From UBA11540 sp003445125 (GTDB taxonomy: Bacteria > Bacillota > Clostridia > Oscillospirales > Ruminococcaceae), in NCBI GenBank assembly GCA_937899435.1, contig CALBQG010000083.1:1-20658 (forward strand): a DNA stretch of 20,658 bases. Direction: 5' to 3'. The number at the start of each line of letters is the position of its first letter. Position 1 is the stretch's first letter. A program made the translations under genes and the position numbers. The notes beneath the pieces were generated by a model that made no database searches, was not told where the DNA came from, and saw nothing but the letters and a program-made list of their open reading frames with translations. Shown piece after piece: positions 6,025-12,868 of the stretch.

Positions 6025-7083
6025 ATGGGATTTATTTCAAAATTGATCGGTATACCGCTCGGTTGGGTCATTTGGGTGTTTTATAATTTTCTCGGACATC
6101 ACTATGTCCTTTCGCTTTTTTTGTTTACCCTGTTCACCCGCCTGCTGCTGCTCCCTTCCACGATTAAGCAGCAAAAATCCGCGGTAAAAAATGCGCGCCT
6201 GAAGCCGAAAATGGATGCGCTTCAGAAGAAGTACGCGAATAATAAGCAAAAATATCAAGAAGAACTGATGAAGCTCTACGAAAAAGAGGGCTTCAATCCG
6301 ATGTCCGGCTGCCTCCCCCTGCTCATCCAGCTGCCGATTCTGTACGGCTTGATCAACGTGGTCTATAACCCGCTGACGCATATTGTCCGTCTGGGCAGCG
6401 AAACGATCACCAAAATCGGCGAGATCGTCAAGGAAGTGGCGCCGAGCTTTGCAAATCAGGCGGAAATATACGCGATCAACCACGCCACCGACGAAGCGTT
6501 TGCGTCACTCGGCGCGGATGTGATCGAAAAAATGCAGAGCATCAACCTGAATTTTCTCGGCATCAACCTCGGCGAAAAGCCGACCTGGGCGTTCAATGTC
6601 CTGCTGCTGATCCCGATTCTTTCGGGCTTGACCTCCCTGCTCGTGTCTCTCATTTCGCAGAAGAATATGACCGCTCAACAGGGCGGCACCGCCAATAACC
6701 CGACCATGAAGGGCATGATGCTGTTCATGCCGCTGCTGTCTCTGCTTTTCACCTTCGGAGTTCCCGCAGGTGTCGGCTTGTACTGGATTTTCTCCAACAT
6801 CATTTCCGCGGTGCAGACGGTGATTCTTTACAAAGTGTATAATCCACAGCAGATTGCCGCACAGATGGAAGCCGAAGAAGAAGCAAAAAAAGAAGAAGAA
6901 CGCCAGGCACGCATCGAAGCCAAAAAAGCGCTGAAACAGGCGCGTGAGAACGGCGAGGACATCGAGTTGGACGAAAAGGCGCTGTCTCAGAAGGAAATCA
7001 ACAAAAGAAAAATCGCCGAGGCAAGAAAAAGAATGGCAGAAAAATACGGCGAGGAATATACGGAAAAGGAAGAGGATCAATGA
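6025..7083 (+). CDS. yidC: Membrane protein insertase YidC/Oxa1 family
   Basis: This 352-residue protein has about five hydrophobic segments (near residues 10-24, 29-45, 96-115, 195-220 and 235-275). The conserved hydrophilic-groove arginine is in TLFTRLLLLP (Arg39), followed by a cytoplasmic coiled hairpin (about 46-92) and GCLPLLIQLPILYGL. There is no lipoprotein signal, unlike Bacillus SpoIIIJ/YqjG. Residues from about 286 onward form a highly charged Glu/Lys/Arg tail, probably cytoplasmic and ribosome- or RNA-facing. The gene overlaps jag by 4 bases. YidC inserts and folds membrane proteins alone or with SecYEG. Confidence 0.95.
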   Translation: MGFISKLIGIPLGWVIWVFYNFLGHHYVLSLFLFTLFTRLLLLPSTIKQQKSAVKNARLKPKMDALQKKYANNKQKYQEELMKLYEKEGFNPMSGCLPLLIQLPILYGLINVVYNPLTHIVRLGSETITKIGEIVKEVAPSFANQAEIYAINHATDEAFASLGADVIEKMQSINLNFLGINLGEKPTWAFNVLLLIPILSGLTSLLVSLISQKNMTAQQGGTANNPTMKGMMLFMPLLSLLFTFGVPAGVGLYWIFSNIISAVQTVILYKVYNPQQIAAQMEAEEEAKKEEERQARIEAKKALKQARENGEDIELDEKALSQKEINKRKIAEARKRMAEKYGEEYTEKEEDQ

Positions 7084-8033
7084 TTAAGGAAGTGTACTTC
7101 ACCGGGAAAACTCTGGAAGAAGCGAAACAGACCGCTTGCAAAGAACTGTCGCTGGACGAATATCTCCTGTCTTATCAGATTGTGCAGACCCCGAAAAAGG
7201 GATTTTTGGGAATCGGATCGCTCCCCGCAAAAATCTGCGTGAGCGTGGAAGTGAAGGAAGAGCCGAGGAAAAAAGAAGAGAGAAAACCCAACCCGCCGCA
7301 AAGAAAGCCACGCGAGGAGAAACCTGCTCCGCGTGCGGAAAAGGAAGAACCGAAAAAAGAGATCCTCCCGATGACCAAAGCAGACGAGAAAAAAGTCGAG
7401 ACGATCGTGAAATATGTCCGTGACGTGATCGATGCGATGGACGTCAAGGACTATACCCTGACCTATAAGATAGAGGACGGCGAAAACCTGCTGATCGATC
7501 TGGAAGGCGAGGGACTCGGCGTGATTATCGGACGCCGCGGCGAGACGCTGGATGCGATTCAGTATCTGACCGGACTGGTTGCCAACCGCCAGGAAGCGCG
7601 CTATATCCGCGTGTCGCTCAACAGCGGAGATTATCGCCTGAAACGCGAAGAGACGCTGAAAAATCTGGCAAAGAAAAAAGCGGAAGCGGTGCTGAAATAT
7701 GGCAGAAGCTATTCTTTGGAGCCGATGAATCCCTATGAACGCCGCATTATTCACGCGACGGTGTCGCAGATGGAGGGCGTGCATTCCAAATCGGTGGGTA
7801 CCGACCCGAACCGCCGCGTAATCATTTTCCCGAATACGCGCCGTGACGATGCATCGGCAAACGGCGAGCGCCGCCGTCCTTCCGGAGACCATAGAGGAAA
7901 CCGCGATTTCCGTCGGAATAATAACCGCGACCGCCGCGGACCGAAGCCGAACCCGATCAGCCAGGTGCCGCGTGAGGGCGCACCGAAGGAAGACGCGGCA
8001 GAAAAGCCGTTGTATTCCAAGATCGAGCTGTAA
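7080..8033 (+). CDS. jag: RNA-binding protein Jag/KhpB (Jag-N, KH and R3H domains)
   Basis: This 317-residue protein has the Jag N-terminal domain at 1-52 (MIKEVYFTGKTLEEA..., KKGFLGIG), a charged Lys/Glu/Pro linker (55-100), a KH domain with GxxG loop GRRG (151-154), and an R3H domain with ERRIIH (Arg221 and His225, the R-x-x-x-H core). It ends in an Arg/Asn/Gly/Asp-rich tail (about 254-290) and a short acidic end. KhpB homologues bind RNA with KhpA and affect cell elongation and division in streptococci; the substrate here is unknown. The start overlaps the yidC stop (ATGA), so translation is coupled. The RG/RN-rich tail is an extension beyond the three standard domains. Confidence 0.95.
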   Translation: MIKEVYFTGKTLEEAKQTACKELSLDEYLLSYQIVQTPKKGFLGIGSLPAKICVSVEVKEEPRKKEERKPNPPQRKPREEKPAPRAEKEEPKKEILPMTKADEKKVETIVKYVRDVIDAMDVKDYTLTYKIEDGENLLIDLEGEGLGVIIGRRGETLDAIQYLTGLVANRQEARYIRVSLNSGDYRLKREETLKNLAKKKAEAVLKYGRSYSLEPMNPYERRIIHATVSQMEGVHSKSVGTDPNRRVIIFPNTRRDDASANGERRRPSGDHRGNRDFRRNNNRDRRGPKPNPISQVPREGAPKEDAAEKPLYSKIEL

Positions 8034-8240
8034 AAAGAACGGGCAACGGGCGATTTTCGCCGTCGTTTCCCTTTTGCACCGCCGCCGTTTTCCGGTGGAC
8101 TACCCCTTTTTTAAAAAAGGGAAACGGTCTCCGCAGACGACGGAGGACAAAAACCTTCGCATGGCTCTTTTTTCACCGAAACGCATGAAAGGCAGAACAC
8201 TGCCTGCAAAACCCGCAGGCGTGAACCTGCGGGTTTTTGA
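8034..8240 (+). terminator. Structured 3' region of the rpmH-jag operon with intrinsic terminator
   Basis: The terminator is a 12-base-pair stem, AAACCCGCAGG arm (8208-8219) with CCTGCGGGTTT arm (8226-8237), a 6-base loop and a T-run. Before it, 8060-8143 can fold: GTTTCCCTTTT (8065-8075) pairs with AAAAGGGAAAC (8115-8125), enclosing CACCG/CGGTG, and a perfect palindrome CCCTTTTTTAAAAAAGGG occupies 8104-8121. CCGTCGT (8060-8066) can also pair with ACGACGG (8137-8143). I see no gene here. Confidence 0.7.
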
Positions 8241-8295
8241 TTTTGAAAAAAAAGACGGTTGAAAACAAAGCAGAATGTTGAAAAAACAGAAAAGT

Positions 8296-8348
8296 CGCGC
8301 ATTCTCCTTCAGTCGCTCCGCGACAGCTCCCTCTCAGAGGGAGCCTAT
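8296..8348 (-). repeat. Family C intergenic repeat (C1)
   Basis: Read on the minus strand this is GGCTCCCTCTGAGAGGGAGC followed by TGTCGCGGAGCGACTGAAGG and AGAATGCG. It contains two hairpins: CTCCCTCT/AGAGGGAG and GTCGC/GCGAC. It closely matches the plus-strand copy at 10943-10998. Confidence 0.6.
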
Positions 8349-8419
8349 GAGTTTATGCGATTTTCGGCTTTGTGCCGCAGAGAAAGCAAACGCAGAATTT
8401 GAGTTTTTAAAACTCAAAA

Positions 8420-8560
8420 TCCGCACACTTTTCTTCTGCGGCAGCGCAGTGCGTTGCCATAAGCCTTCCTCCGGGAGGAAGGTGGTACGCGTAAGCGTGA
8501 CGGAAGGAGCCTGCGGAACTGAAAAATAGCAGAAAGCCGCGGGTTTCCGGCGCTTTCCAA
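8420..8560 (+). repeat. Family B intergenic repeat (B1)
   Basis: Features shared by all three family B copies are a CGGCAG(C/T)GCAG block, a perfect hairpin CCTTCCTCCGGGAGGAAGG (8464-8482), an ACGCG-AAGCGTGACG segment, and (with B2) a tail ending GAAAGCCGCGGGTTT. The other copies are at 11112-11242 (minus) and 20298-20400 (plus). The gap from C1 (8349-8419) also contains an AT-rich palindrome GAGTTTTTAAAACTC (8401-8415). No gene is seen between 8240 and 8706. Confidence 0.65.
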
Positions 8561-8706
8561 ACAATCCCTCGGCGCATCGCAGTTTGTTCCCACAAAGGCG
8601 TCCCCTCTCCCCTGCTTCCGCCGCCCTGCCATATCGGGCGCGACTATCTTTCAACCGCATTCTCCCCGCAAAAAAGTTTCTAATTTTTCTCCATCGGAGG
8701 TTTTTT

Positions 8707-9687
8707 ATGAAAAAGCTGACCATGATTTCCCTCGCAATCGCGCTGGCGCTTGCCTTCGCCTCCTGCGAAAAAGCGCCCGACGTCACCATCAACAAAGTCA
8801 ACAACGGAAACAGTACCGATTCTTCCACAGAAACGGTGTCAACTGTTGAAAACTCTTCGTCCGACGTCGTCGAAACTTCCTCACAAATGGTGTTTTCTTC
8901 CGTCGAGGAGACGTCCTCGGTGCGCGATACCGTGCTTCCGGATTCGGTGTACGAGCTGTCTGAGGATCTTCTGCATCGGGTCGCGTATGCTGCCGGTCAT
9001 TTTCATCCGCAGGACAACCGCGTGACGCGCGAGTACCTCTGCGAGCGGCTGGAAACCGTGGACGGCGTGGAATGTTACGTGATTGAGGTGTACGACGATG
9101 TGGACACCTATGTGGCGACCTATGCGTTTGCCATGGACGAGCACAGCGGGCAGGCGTTTGCGTATGACGAAGAAAAAGGAAGCTACCGCCAGATGCAGTT
9201 GGGACAGACGATCGTGCTGGGCGGCTGGGTCACTTCGGAAACGGTGAAGAATGTGTATCGCGGACGCGACTTCACGTTCAGCTATGAAGGAATCGCCGAG
9301 GAAGCGACGGTTGGCTCCGCTGTCACATTCAAGGGACCGAACTGGTATCTGTCGGTCACCTCCCGCCCCGCCACCGAGGAATACGACTTGGGCAACCCGA
9401 CGGTCCGCGACGCAATCGAGGAGTCGGATGTGCGCAGTACGCTGGAGGAACAGGGCTTTGTGTTCGATTGGGTACTCCGCAGTGATGAAGTAACAGTGGA
9501 CGGTCAGCCGATGAAACGCCGTCCGTTTTCGGCGACGCATCAGGAGGAAATTGTAGATCTCGGTACGGCGTACTACGGGTATGTAAACGGAAGATTTTAC
9601 CAAATCATTGCCTACACCACCACCGACGAAAATTCCGTCAGTGATCTGCTCGGGGGCTTAAAACTGAGCGAGGACAGCGAAAACTGA
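8707..9687 (+). CDS. Predicted lipoprotein of unknown function
   Basis: This 326-residue protein begins with a basic N terminus (MKKLTM), a hydrophobic stretch and a lipobox-like AFASC with Cys20, so membrane anchoring outside the cell is likely. Phe at -3 is less common than Leu or Val. Residues about 30-78 form a Ser/Thr/Glu/Val-rich linker. The rest is a globular part containing YELSEDLLHRVAY and a MDEHSGQAFAYDEEKGSY segment; I do not recognise the family. The start at 8707 has a CATCGGAGG ribosome binding site; upstream in-frame codons lack one. The stop shares one base with the start of the next gene, suggesting coupled translation. No convincing promoter is visible. Confidence 0.85.
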   Translation: MKKLTMISLAIALALAFASCEKAPDVTINKVNNGNSTDSSTETVSTVENSSSDVVETSSQMVFSSVEETSSVRDTVLPDSVYELSEDLLHRVAYAAGHFHPQDNRVTREYLCERLETVDGVECYVIEVYDDVDTYVATYAFAMDEHSGQAFAYDEEKGSYRQMQLGQTIVLGGWVTSETVKNVYRGRDFTFSYEGIAEEATVGSAVTFKGPNWYLSVTSRPATEEYDLGNPTVRDAIEESDVRSTLEEQGFVFDWVLRSDEVTVDGQPMKRRPFSATHQEEIVDLGTAYYGYVNGRFYQIIAYTTTDENSVSDLLGGLKLSEDSEN

Positions 9688-10718
9688 TGATTAGATTCAA
9701 CAACGATTATAACCATGGGGCGTTTGATTCTGTATTGAAGGAGCTGCTTGCCACCAATACTATCGGCTATGCGGGTTATGGCGAGGACGAATGGTGCGCC
9801 AGAGCGGAAACGGTCATTAAAAAGCTCATTTCCGAAGACGACGCCCTGATAAAATTTATTCCCGGAGCGACACAGGCAAATATTGTGGTCATTTCGGCGG
9901 CGCTGTCGCCGATCCAGAGCGTCATTGCCGCCGATACCGGACACATCAACTGCCACGAGACGGCTTCTGTTGAAAATACGGGACACAAAATTCTGGCGAT
10001 TCCGAACACGGACGGGAAAATCAGCGCACAGCAGATCGCCGCGTGCGCAGCTGCGTATTACGACGGCGGCACACCGGAGTATCTGACCGAACCGAAAATG
10101 GTCTACCTGTCCTTCCCTACCGAAAAAGGAACCCTGTATTCTAAGCAGGAGCTGCGGGACATCCGCGAGGTGTGCAAAAAATACGGGATGCTTTTGTTTG
10201 TAGACGGCGCGAGAATGGGCTACGGTCTGGGCGCAAAAACCAACAACCTGACGCTGAAGGATTTTGCGGAGTTGACCGACGTGTTCTATATCGGAGGAAC
10301 GAAGTGCGGCGCGCTGTTCGGCGAAGCGCTGGTCATCACCGAGACATCTCTCAAACACCGGTTCAAGGCATATATGAAACAAAAGGGCGCGGTGTTGGCA
10401 AAGGGCTGGTTGATGGGGCTGCAATTTGCACTCATGCTTGAAAGCGGCGAGTATTTTGAAAAGACAAAGCGTGCCGACGAGTTTGCCATGGAGATTAAAA
10501 AGGAATTTGAGAAAAAAGGAATCCCTTTTTGGGTTGAGAGCTTCACCAATCAGCAGTTTGTCATATTGACCGATTGTCAAAAGGAAAAACTGGCGCAGGG
10601 CTATTATTTTGAGGAAGAAGGCGCGGTGCCGCAGGGAACGGTCGTGCGTTTCTGCACGAGCTGGGCAACGAGCCGTGCCGAAGTTGACCGCCTGCTTGCC
10701 GATATAGCCGCGCTGTGA
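9687..10718 (+). CDS. Low-specificity L-threonine aldolase-like PLP enzyme
   Basis: This 343-residue fold-type I PLP enzyme matches the threonine aldolase / beta-eliminating lyase family. The probable PLP-binding lysine is Lys206 in IGGTKCGALFGEA, the cofactor-ring aspartate lies in FVDGARMGYG (Asp173), and GATQAN (60-65) with HINCHET (86-92) matches the phosphate and active-site regions. The expected reaction is cleavage of L-threonine or L-allo-threonine to glycine and acetaldehyde; beta-hydroxy amino acid specificity cannot be read from sequence. It is translated from an ATG that overlaps the lipoprotein stop by one base, an unusual pairing with no obvious metabolic logic. A strong terminator follows 50 bases later. 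Confidence 0.92.
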   Translation: MIRFNNDYNHGAFDSVLKELLATNTIGYAGYGEDEWCARAETVIKKLISEDDALIKFIPGATQANIVVISAALSPIQSVIAADTGHINCHETASVENTGHKILAIPNTDGKISAQQIAACAAAYYDGGTPEYLTEPKMVYLSFPTEKGTLYSKQELRDIREVCKKYGMLLFVDGARMGYGLGAKTNNLTLKDFAELTDVFYIGGTKCGALFGEALVITETSLKHRFKAYMKQKGAVLAKGWLMGLQFALMLESGEYFEKTKRADEFAMEIKKEFEKKGIPFWVESFTNQQFVILTDCQKEKLAQGYYFEEEGAVPQGTVVRFCTSWATSRAEVDRLLADIAAL

Positions 10719-10767
10719 AAAGGAAAAACCGAGCCATGCGGGAGGCTTTGCCCGCACAGGGAGAAAA

Positions 10768-10808
10768 ACTCCGGCGTGACCTTCACGGTCACGCCGGAGT
10801 GCTGTTTT
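10768..10808 (+). terminator. Intrinsic terminator after the threonine aldolase gene
   Basis: A perfect 14-base-pair stem (10768-10781 with 10787-10800) with a TTCAC loop is followed by GCTGTTTTTG. It closes the lipoprotein-aldolase transcript. Confidence 0.9.
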
Positions 10809-10942
10809 TGCATTTTTTCCGCATTTATTGTCCGAAATTTTGAGGAAATTTTCGCTGCACGACTTGAAAAATCGTTTTTTTACTATCTGAAATGTTGAAA
10901 AAATTTTCCTCTGCGGCACAAAGAAAAAACACGAACAAACAA

Positions 10943-10998
10943 AGGCTCCCTCCGAGAGAGAGCTGGCGCCGAAGGTGACTGAAGGAGAATGCGAGACC
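10943..10998 (+). repeat. Family C intergenic repeat (C2)
   Basis: GGCTCCCTCCGAGAGAGAGC, a GGCGCCGAAGGTGACTG segment and AAGGAGAATGCGAGAC match the minus-strand copy C1 over about 50 bases, with some stem mismatches. It lies in the gene-free stretch 10809-11467, in which I see only repeats. Confidence 0.6.
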
Positions 10999-11111
10999 TC
11001 TGTTTTTCTGCTGTTTTCGGTTTTGGAGGAAGCGTGTGATCGACATTTTCTCAAACTTAAAACTATCGCCAAAATTCTGAAACAAAAATCGGATTCAAAA
11101 TCCACAGACAG

Positions 11112-11242
11112 GCAAACCCGCGGCTTTCCGCTACTTTTCAGTCTCGCACTCTCCTTTCTTCACACTCACGCGTGACACCTTCCTCCCGGAGGAAAGCTCA
11201 TGGCGACGCGCTGCACTGCCACAAAAGAAAAGTGTGCAGATT
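11112..11242 (-). repeat. Family B intergenic repeat (B2)
   Basis: On the minus strand this matches B1 over about 130 bases: CACACTTTTCTT, GGCAGTGCAG, TTTCCTCCGGGAGGAAGG, CACGCGTGAG and a tail GGAAAGCCGCGGGTTT. It is therefore inverted relative to B1 and B3. The non-coding stretch around it has no supported gene. Confidence 0.65.
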
Positions 11243-11284
11243 TGGGGGTTTGAGCCTTGGATCTTTTCTTCTCCCGTCGGCTTC

Positions 11285-11436
11285 CTTCCGAACCGCAACA
11301 CCCCTCAGTCGCCTGCGGCGACAGCTCCCCTCTTAAAAAGAGGGCAGCCTATCGGCGACCGGCTGCGGTGCGGAAAAAAGAAACTTCGGCAAAAATTTCT
11401 CATTTTAAAAGCGCAGACTTTTAGTTTTGAAGGCTC
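11285..11436 (+). repeat. Family A intergenic hairpin repeat (A3)
   Basis: This copy of about 150 bases begins CTTCCGAACCGCAACACCCC. It has hairpins GTCGCC/GGCGAC and CCCTCTT/AAGAGGG, then a tail with GAAACTTCGGC, TCTCATTTTAAAAGCGCAGA and TTTTGAAGGCTC. Copy A4 at 12566-12718 is nearly identical across the whole length, which defines the element boundaries. Confidence 0.75.
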
Positions 11437-11467
11437 GGATTTTGTACTGTCCATTACTCTAAAACCC

Positions 11468-11499
11468 ACGCAAACCTTTCTAAAAGGTTTGCGTTTTTT
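11468..11499. terminator. Bidirectional-looking terminator at the end of the SLOG gene
   Basis: A perfect 12-base-pair stem (11468-11479 with 11483-11494) with a 3-base loop is flanked by six T on the plus strand (11494-11499). On the minus strand, transcripts leaving the SLOG gene form the same stem followed by a weaker TGGGTTTT. The plus-strand T-run overlaps the complement of the gene's stop codon. Confidence 0.7.
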
Positions 11500-11986
11500 A
11501 CCCCTCAATCAAAATTACCGGTACACCGATTTTCCGCGCATAATTGACGGTGTTCTTCGTACCGCCTTTTTCTCCGTGAAATACAGCAATTACTGCCGCT
11601 GCATGATTTACCATCCACTCGTTTCGAATCTGAAAACAGGAACGACTGTAACCGTCGCAAACATATTTTACAAAATTTGCAGTTTTGAGTATTTTACTGT
11701 ACCGATACTGCCAATTTTCATTCCACCCTTTTTCAAAACCCTCATAAGGAACGGCGCAAATAAGTTTCACATCTGCGCCCTCGTCACGGATATTCAGCAC
11801 AATTTCTGCTGCCCAGATATCAACGCCTCTTGCCATACCGGAAATGAACACGCGATTTTCCTCGGCAATCATCCGGCGAATCTGTGTCTCTAATTCTGTT
11901 TTTATGTCTTTTTCCGCACGCAAAAGTTTTTCCGGACGGTGACCAGTAAAGCAAATCCTGTGCAGCCTTTTTTCGCTCTCTGTCAT
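11498..11986 (-). CDS. SLOG-family protein (YpsA/DUF1273-like)
   Basis: This 162-residue protein resembles the DUF1273/YpsA branch of the SLOG superfamily, Rossmann-like proteins proposed to bind nucleotide-derived ligands. Matching segments are CFTGHRPEKL (12-21), FISGMARGVDIWAAEIV (47-63), a CAVPYEGFEKGW stretch (77-88), YSRSCFQIRNEWMV (113-126) and EKGGTKNTVNYAR (139-151). Bacillus YpsA affects cell division; the function here is unknown. The start at 11986 is chosen for a GGAGG site 8 bases upstream; the alternatives at 12001 and 12019 have poorer sites. It is divergent from an XRE regulator gene 118 bases away. Confidence 0.85.
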   Translation of the reverse strand: MTESEKRLHRICFTGHRPEKLLRAEKDIKTELETQIRRMIAEENRVFISGMARGVDIWAAEIVLNIRDEGADVKLICAVPYEGFEKGWNENWQYRYSKILKTANFVKYVCDGYSRSCFQIRNEWMVNHAAAVIAVFHGEKGGTKNTVNYARKIGVPVILIEG

Positions 11987-12014
11987 ATAAAATTCCTCCA
12001 TTTCACCTGAATAC

Positions 12015-12043
12015 ATCATATCACATATCTACTTTCGTTTCAA
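12015..12043 (-). promoter_or_regulatory. Promoter for the SLOG-family gene
   Basis: On the minus strand, -35 TTGAAA (12038-12043), a 17-base spacer and -10 TATGAT (12015-12020) lie about 29 bases upstream of the chosen start. A plus-strand promoter for the neighbouring regulator is less clear. Confidence 0.75.
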
Positions 12044-12104
12044 CTCATAAGTATATTATTTCTCACTTTGGAAGTAAAATAGTGATAAGAAAGGCGGTGA
12101 CGCG

Positions 12105-12419
12105 ATGGACACACATGCTCGTCTCCTGCAATTATTGCGGGAACGCGGATGGACGGAATATAAACTCTCCAAAGAATGTGGATTGGCGCAGTCCACCATC
12201 GGAAATATTTTCCGTAGAAACACCGTTCCTTCCGTCGCCACCCTTGAAACGATTTGCAAGGGATTCGGCATCACGATGTCTCAATTCTTTGCCGATACCG
12301 CCATGGTGGAAATGACGCCGGAAATGAAGACGCTTTTCGACCGTTGGCTCTGCCTGACGCCGACACAAAAGACCGCTGTTCTCCAATTGCTCGAAGCGAT
12401 GAACTGCGAAAACGAATGA
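12105..12419 (+). CDS. XRE-family helix-turn-helix transcriptional regulator
   Basis: This 104-residue protein has an N-terminal XRE/Cro-type HTH (about 5-65): LLRERGWTEYKLSKECGLAQ, recognition helix STIGNIFRR, then VPSVATLETICKGFGIT. The C-terminal 35 residues are short and helical (PTQKTAVLQLLEAMN). It probably acts as a dimeric repressor; the divergent position suggests control of the SLOG gene promoter, which is inference. An AAAGGCGGTGA site lies upstream. A strong terminator follows. Confidence 0.88.
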   Translation: MDTHARLLQLLRERGWTEYKLSKECGLAQSTIGNIFRRNTVPSVATLETICKGFGITMSQFFADTAMVEMTPEMKTLFDRWLCLTPTQKTAVLQLLEAMNCENE

Positions 12420-12447
12420 CCTTTGCAAGGAGATACTGACAAATTTT

Positions 12448-12483
12448 GGGCTGACCGATTCGGTCAGCCCTTTCTTCGTTTTT
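12448..12483 (+). terminator. Intrinsic terminator after the XRE regulator gene
   Basis: GGGCTGACCG (12448-12457) pairs perfectly with CGGTCAGCCC (12461-12470) around a 3-base loop, followed by TTTCTTCGTTTTT. Confidence 0.88.
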
Positions 12484-12565
12484 AGTATGAACGCCGAACG
12501 GAGTGCCGCGAAAATATCCCTCGGCACAGTCCGAAGAGTACCGTCCGCTGCCGCAAAATCACTTT

Positions 12566-12718
12566 CTTCCGAACCGCAACACCCCTCAGTCGCCTGCAGC
12601 GACAGTTGCCCTCTTAAAAAGAGGGCAGCCATTGTGGGAACATACTGCGGTACGGAAAAAGAAACTTCGGCGAAAATTTCTCATTTTAAAAGCGCAGATC
12701 TTGGGTTTTGAAGCCTCA
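12566..12718 (+). repeat. Family A intergenic hairpin repeat (A4)
   Basis: It is nearly identical to A3 over about 150 bases, including both flanking blocks (CTTCCGAACCGCAACACCCC and TTTTGAAGCCTC). Differences cluster in the third hairpin (ATTGTGGGAACATACTGC against TATCGGCGACCGGCTGC). The rest of the 12484-12800 gap contains only a CCGCTGCCGG/CCGGACAGCGG hairpin at about 12727-12753 and no gene. Confidence 0.75.
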
Positions 12719-12807
12719 ACCCCTCCCGCTGCCGGTCGTTCCCGGACAGCGGCGAAGCGGATTTTCATCGGCGCGCGGTTTTTTCTTTTGAAATTTTCAA
12801 AAATCGC

Positions 12808-12836
12808 TTGCTTTTTTCGGAAAAGCATGATATGAT
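12808..12836 (+). promoter_or_regulatory. Promoter of the flavodiiron gene
   Basis: -35 TTGCTT (12808-12813), a 17-base spacer and -10 TATGAT (12831-12836) lie 32 bases before the start. Just downstream, AGTAA (12840-12844) and TTACT (12851-12855) form a small inverted repeat at the expected transcript start, a possible operator for redox or metal control; this is weak. Confidence 0.75.
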
Positions 12837-12868
12837 AATAGTAACGATTATTACTTAGGAGGCGGCTT

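Noticed and set aside
11234..11893. 219-codon plus-strand ORF
   Set aside because: It runs from repeat A3 into the antisense of the SLOG gene and has no credible start.
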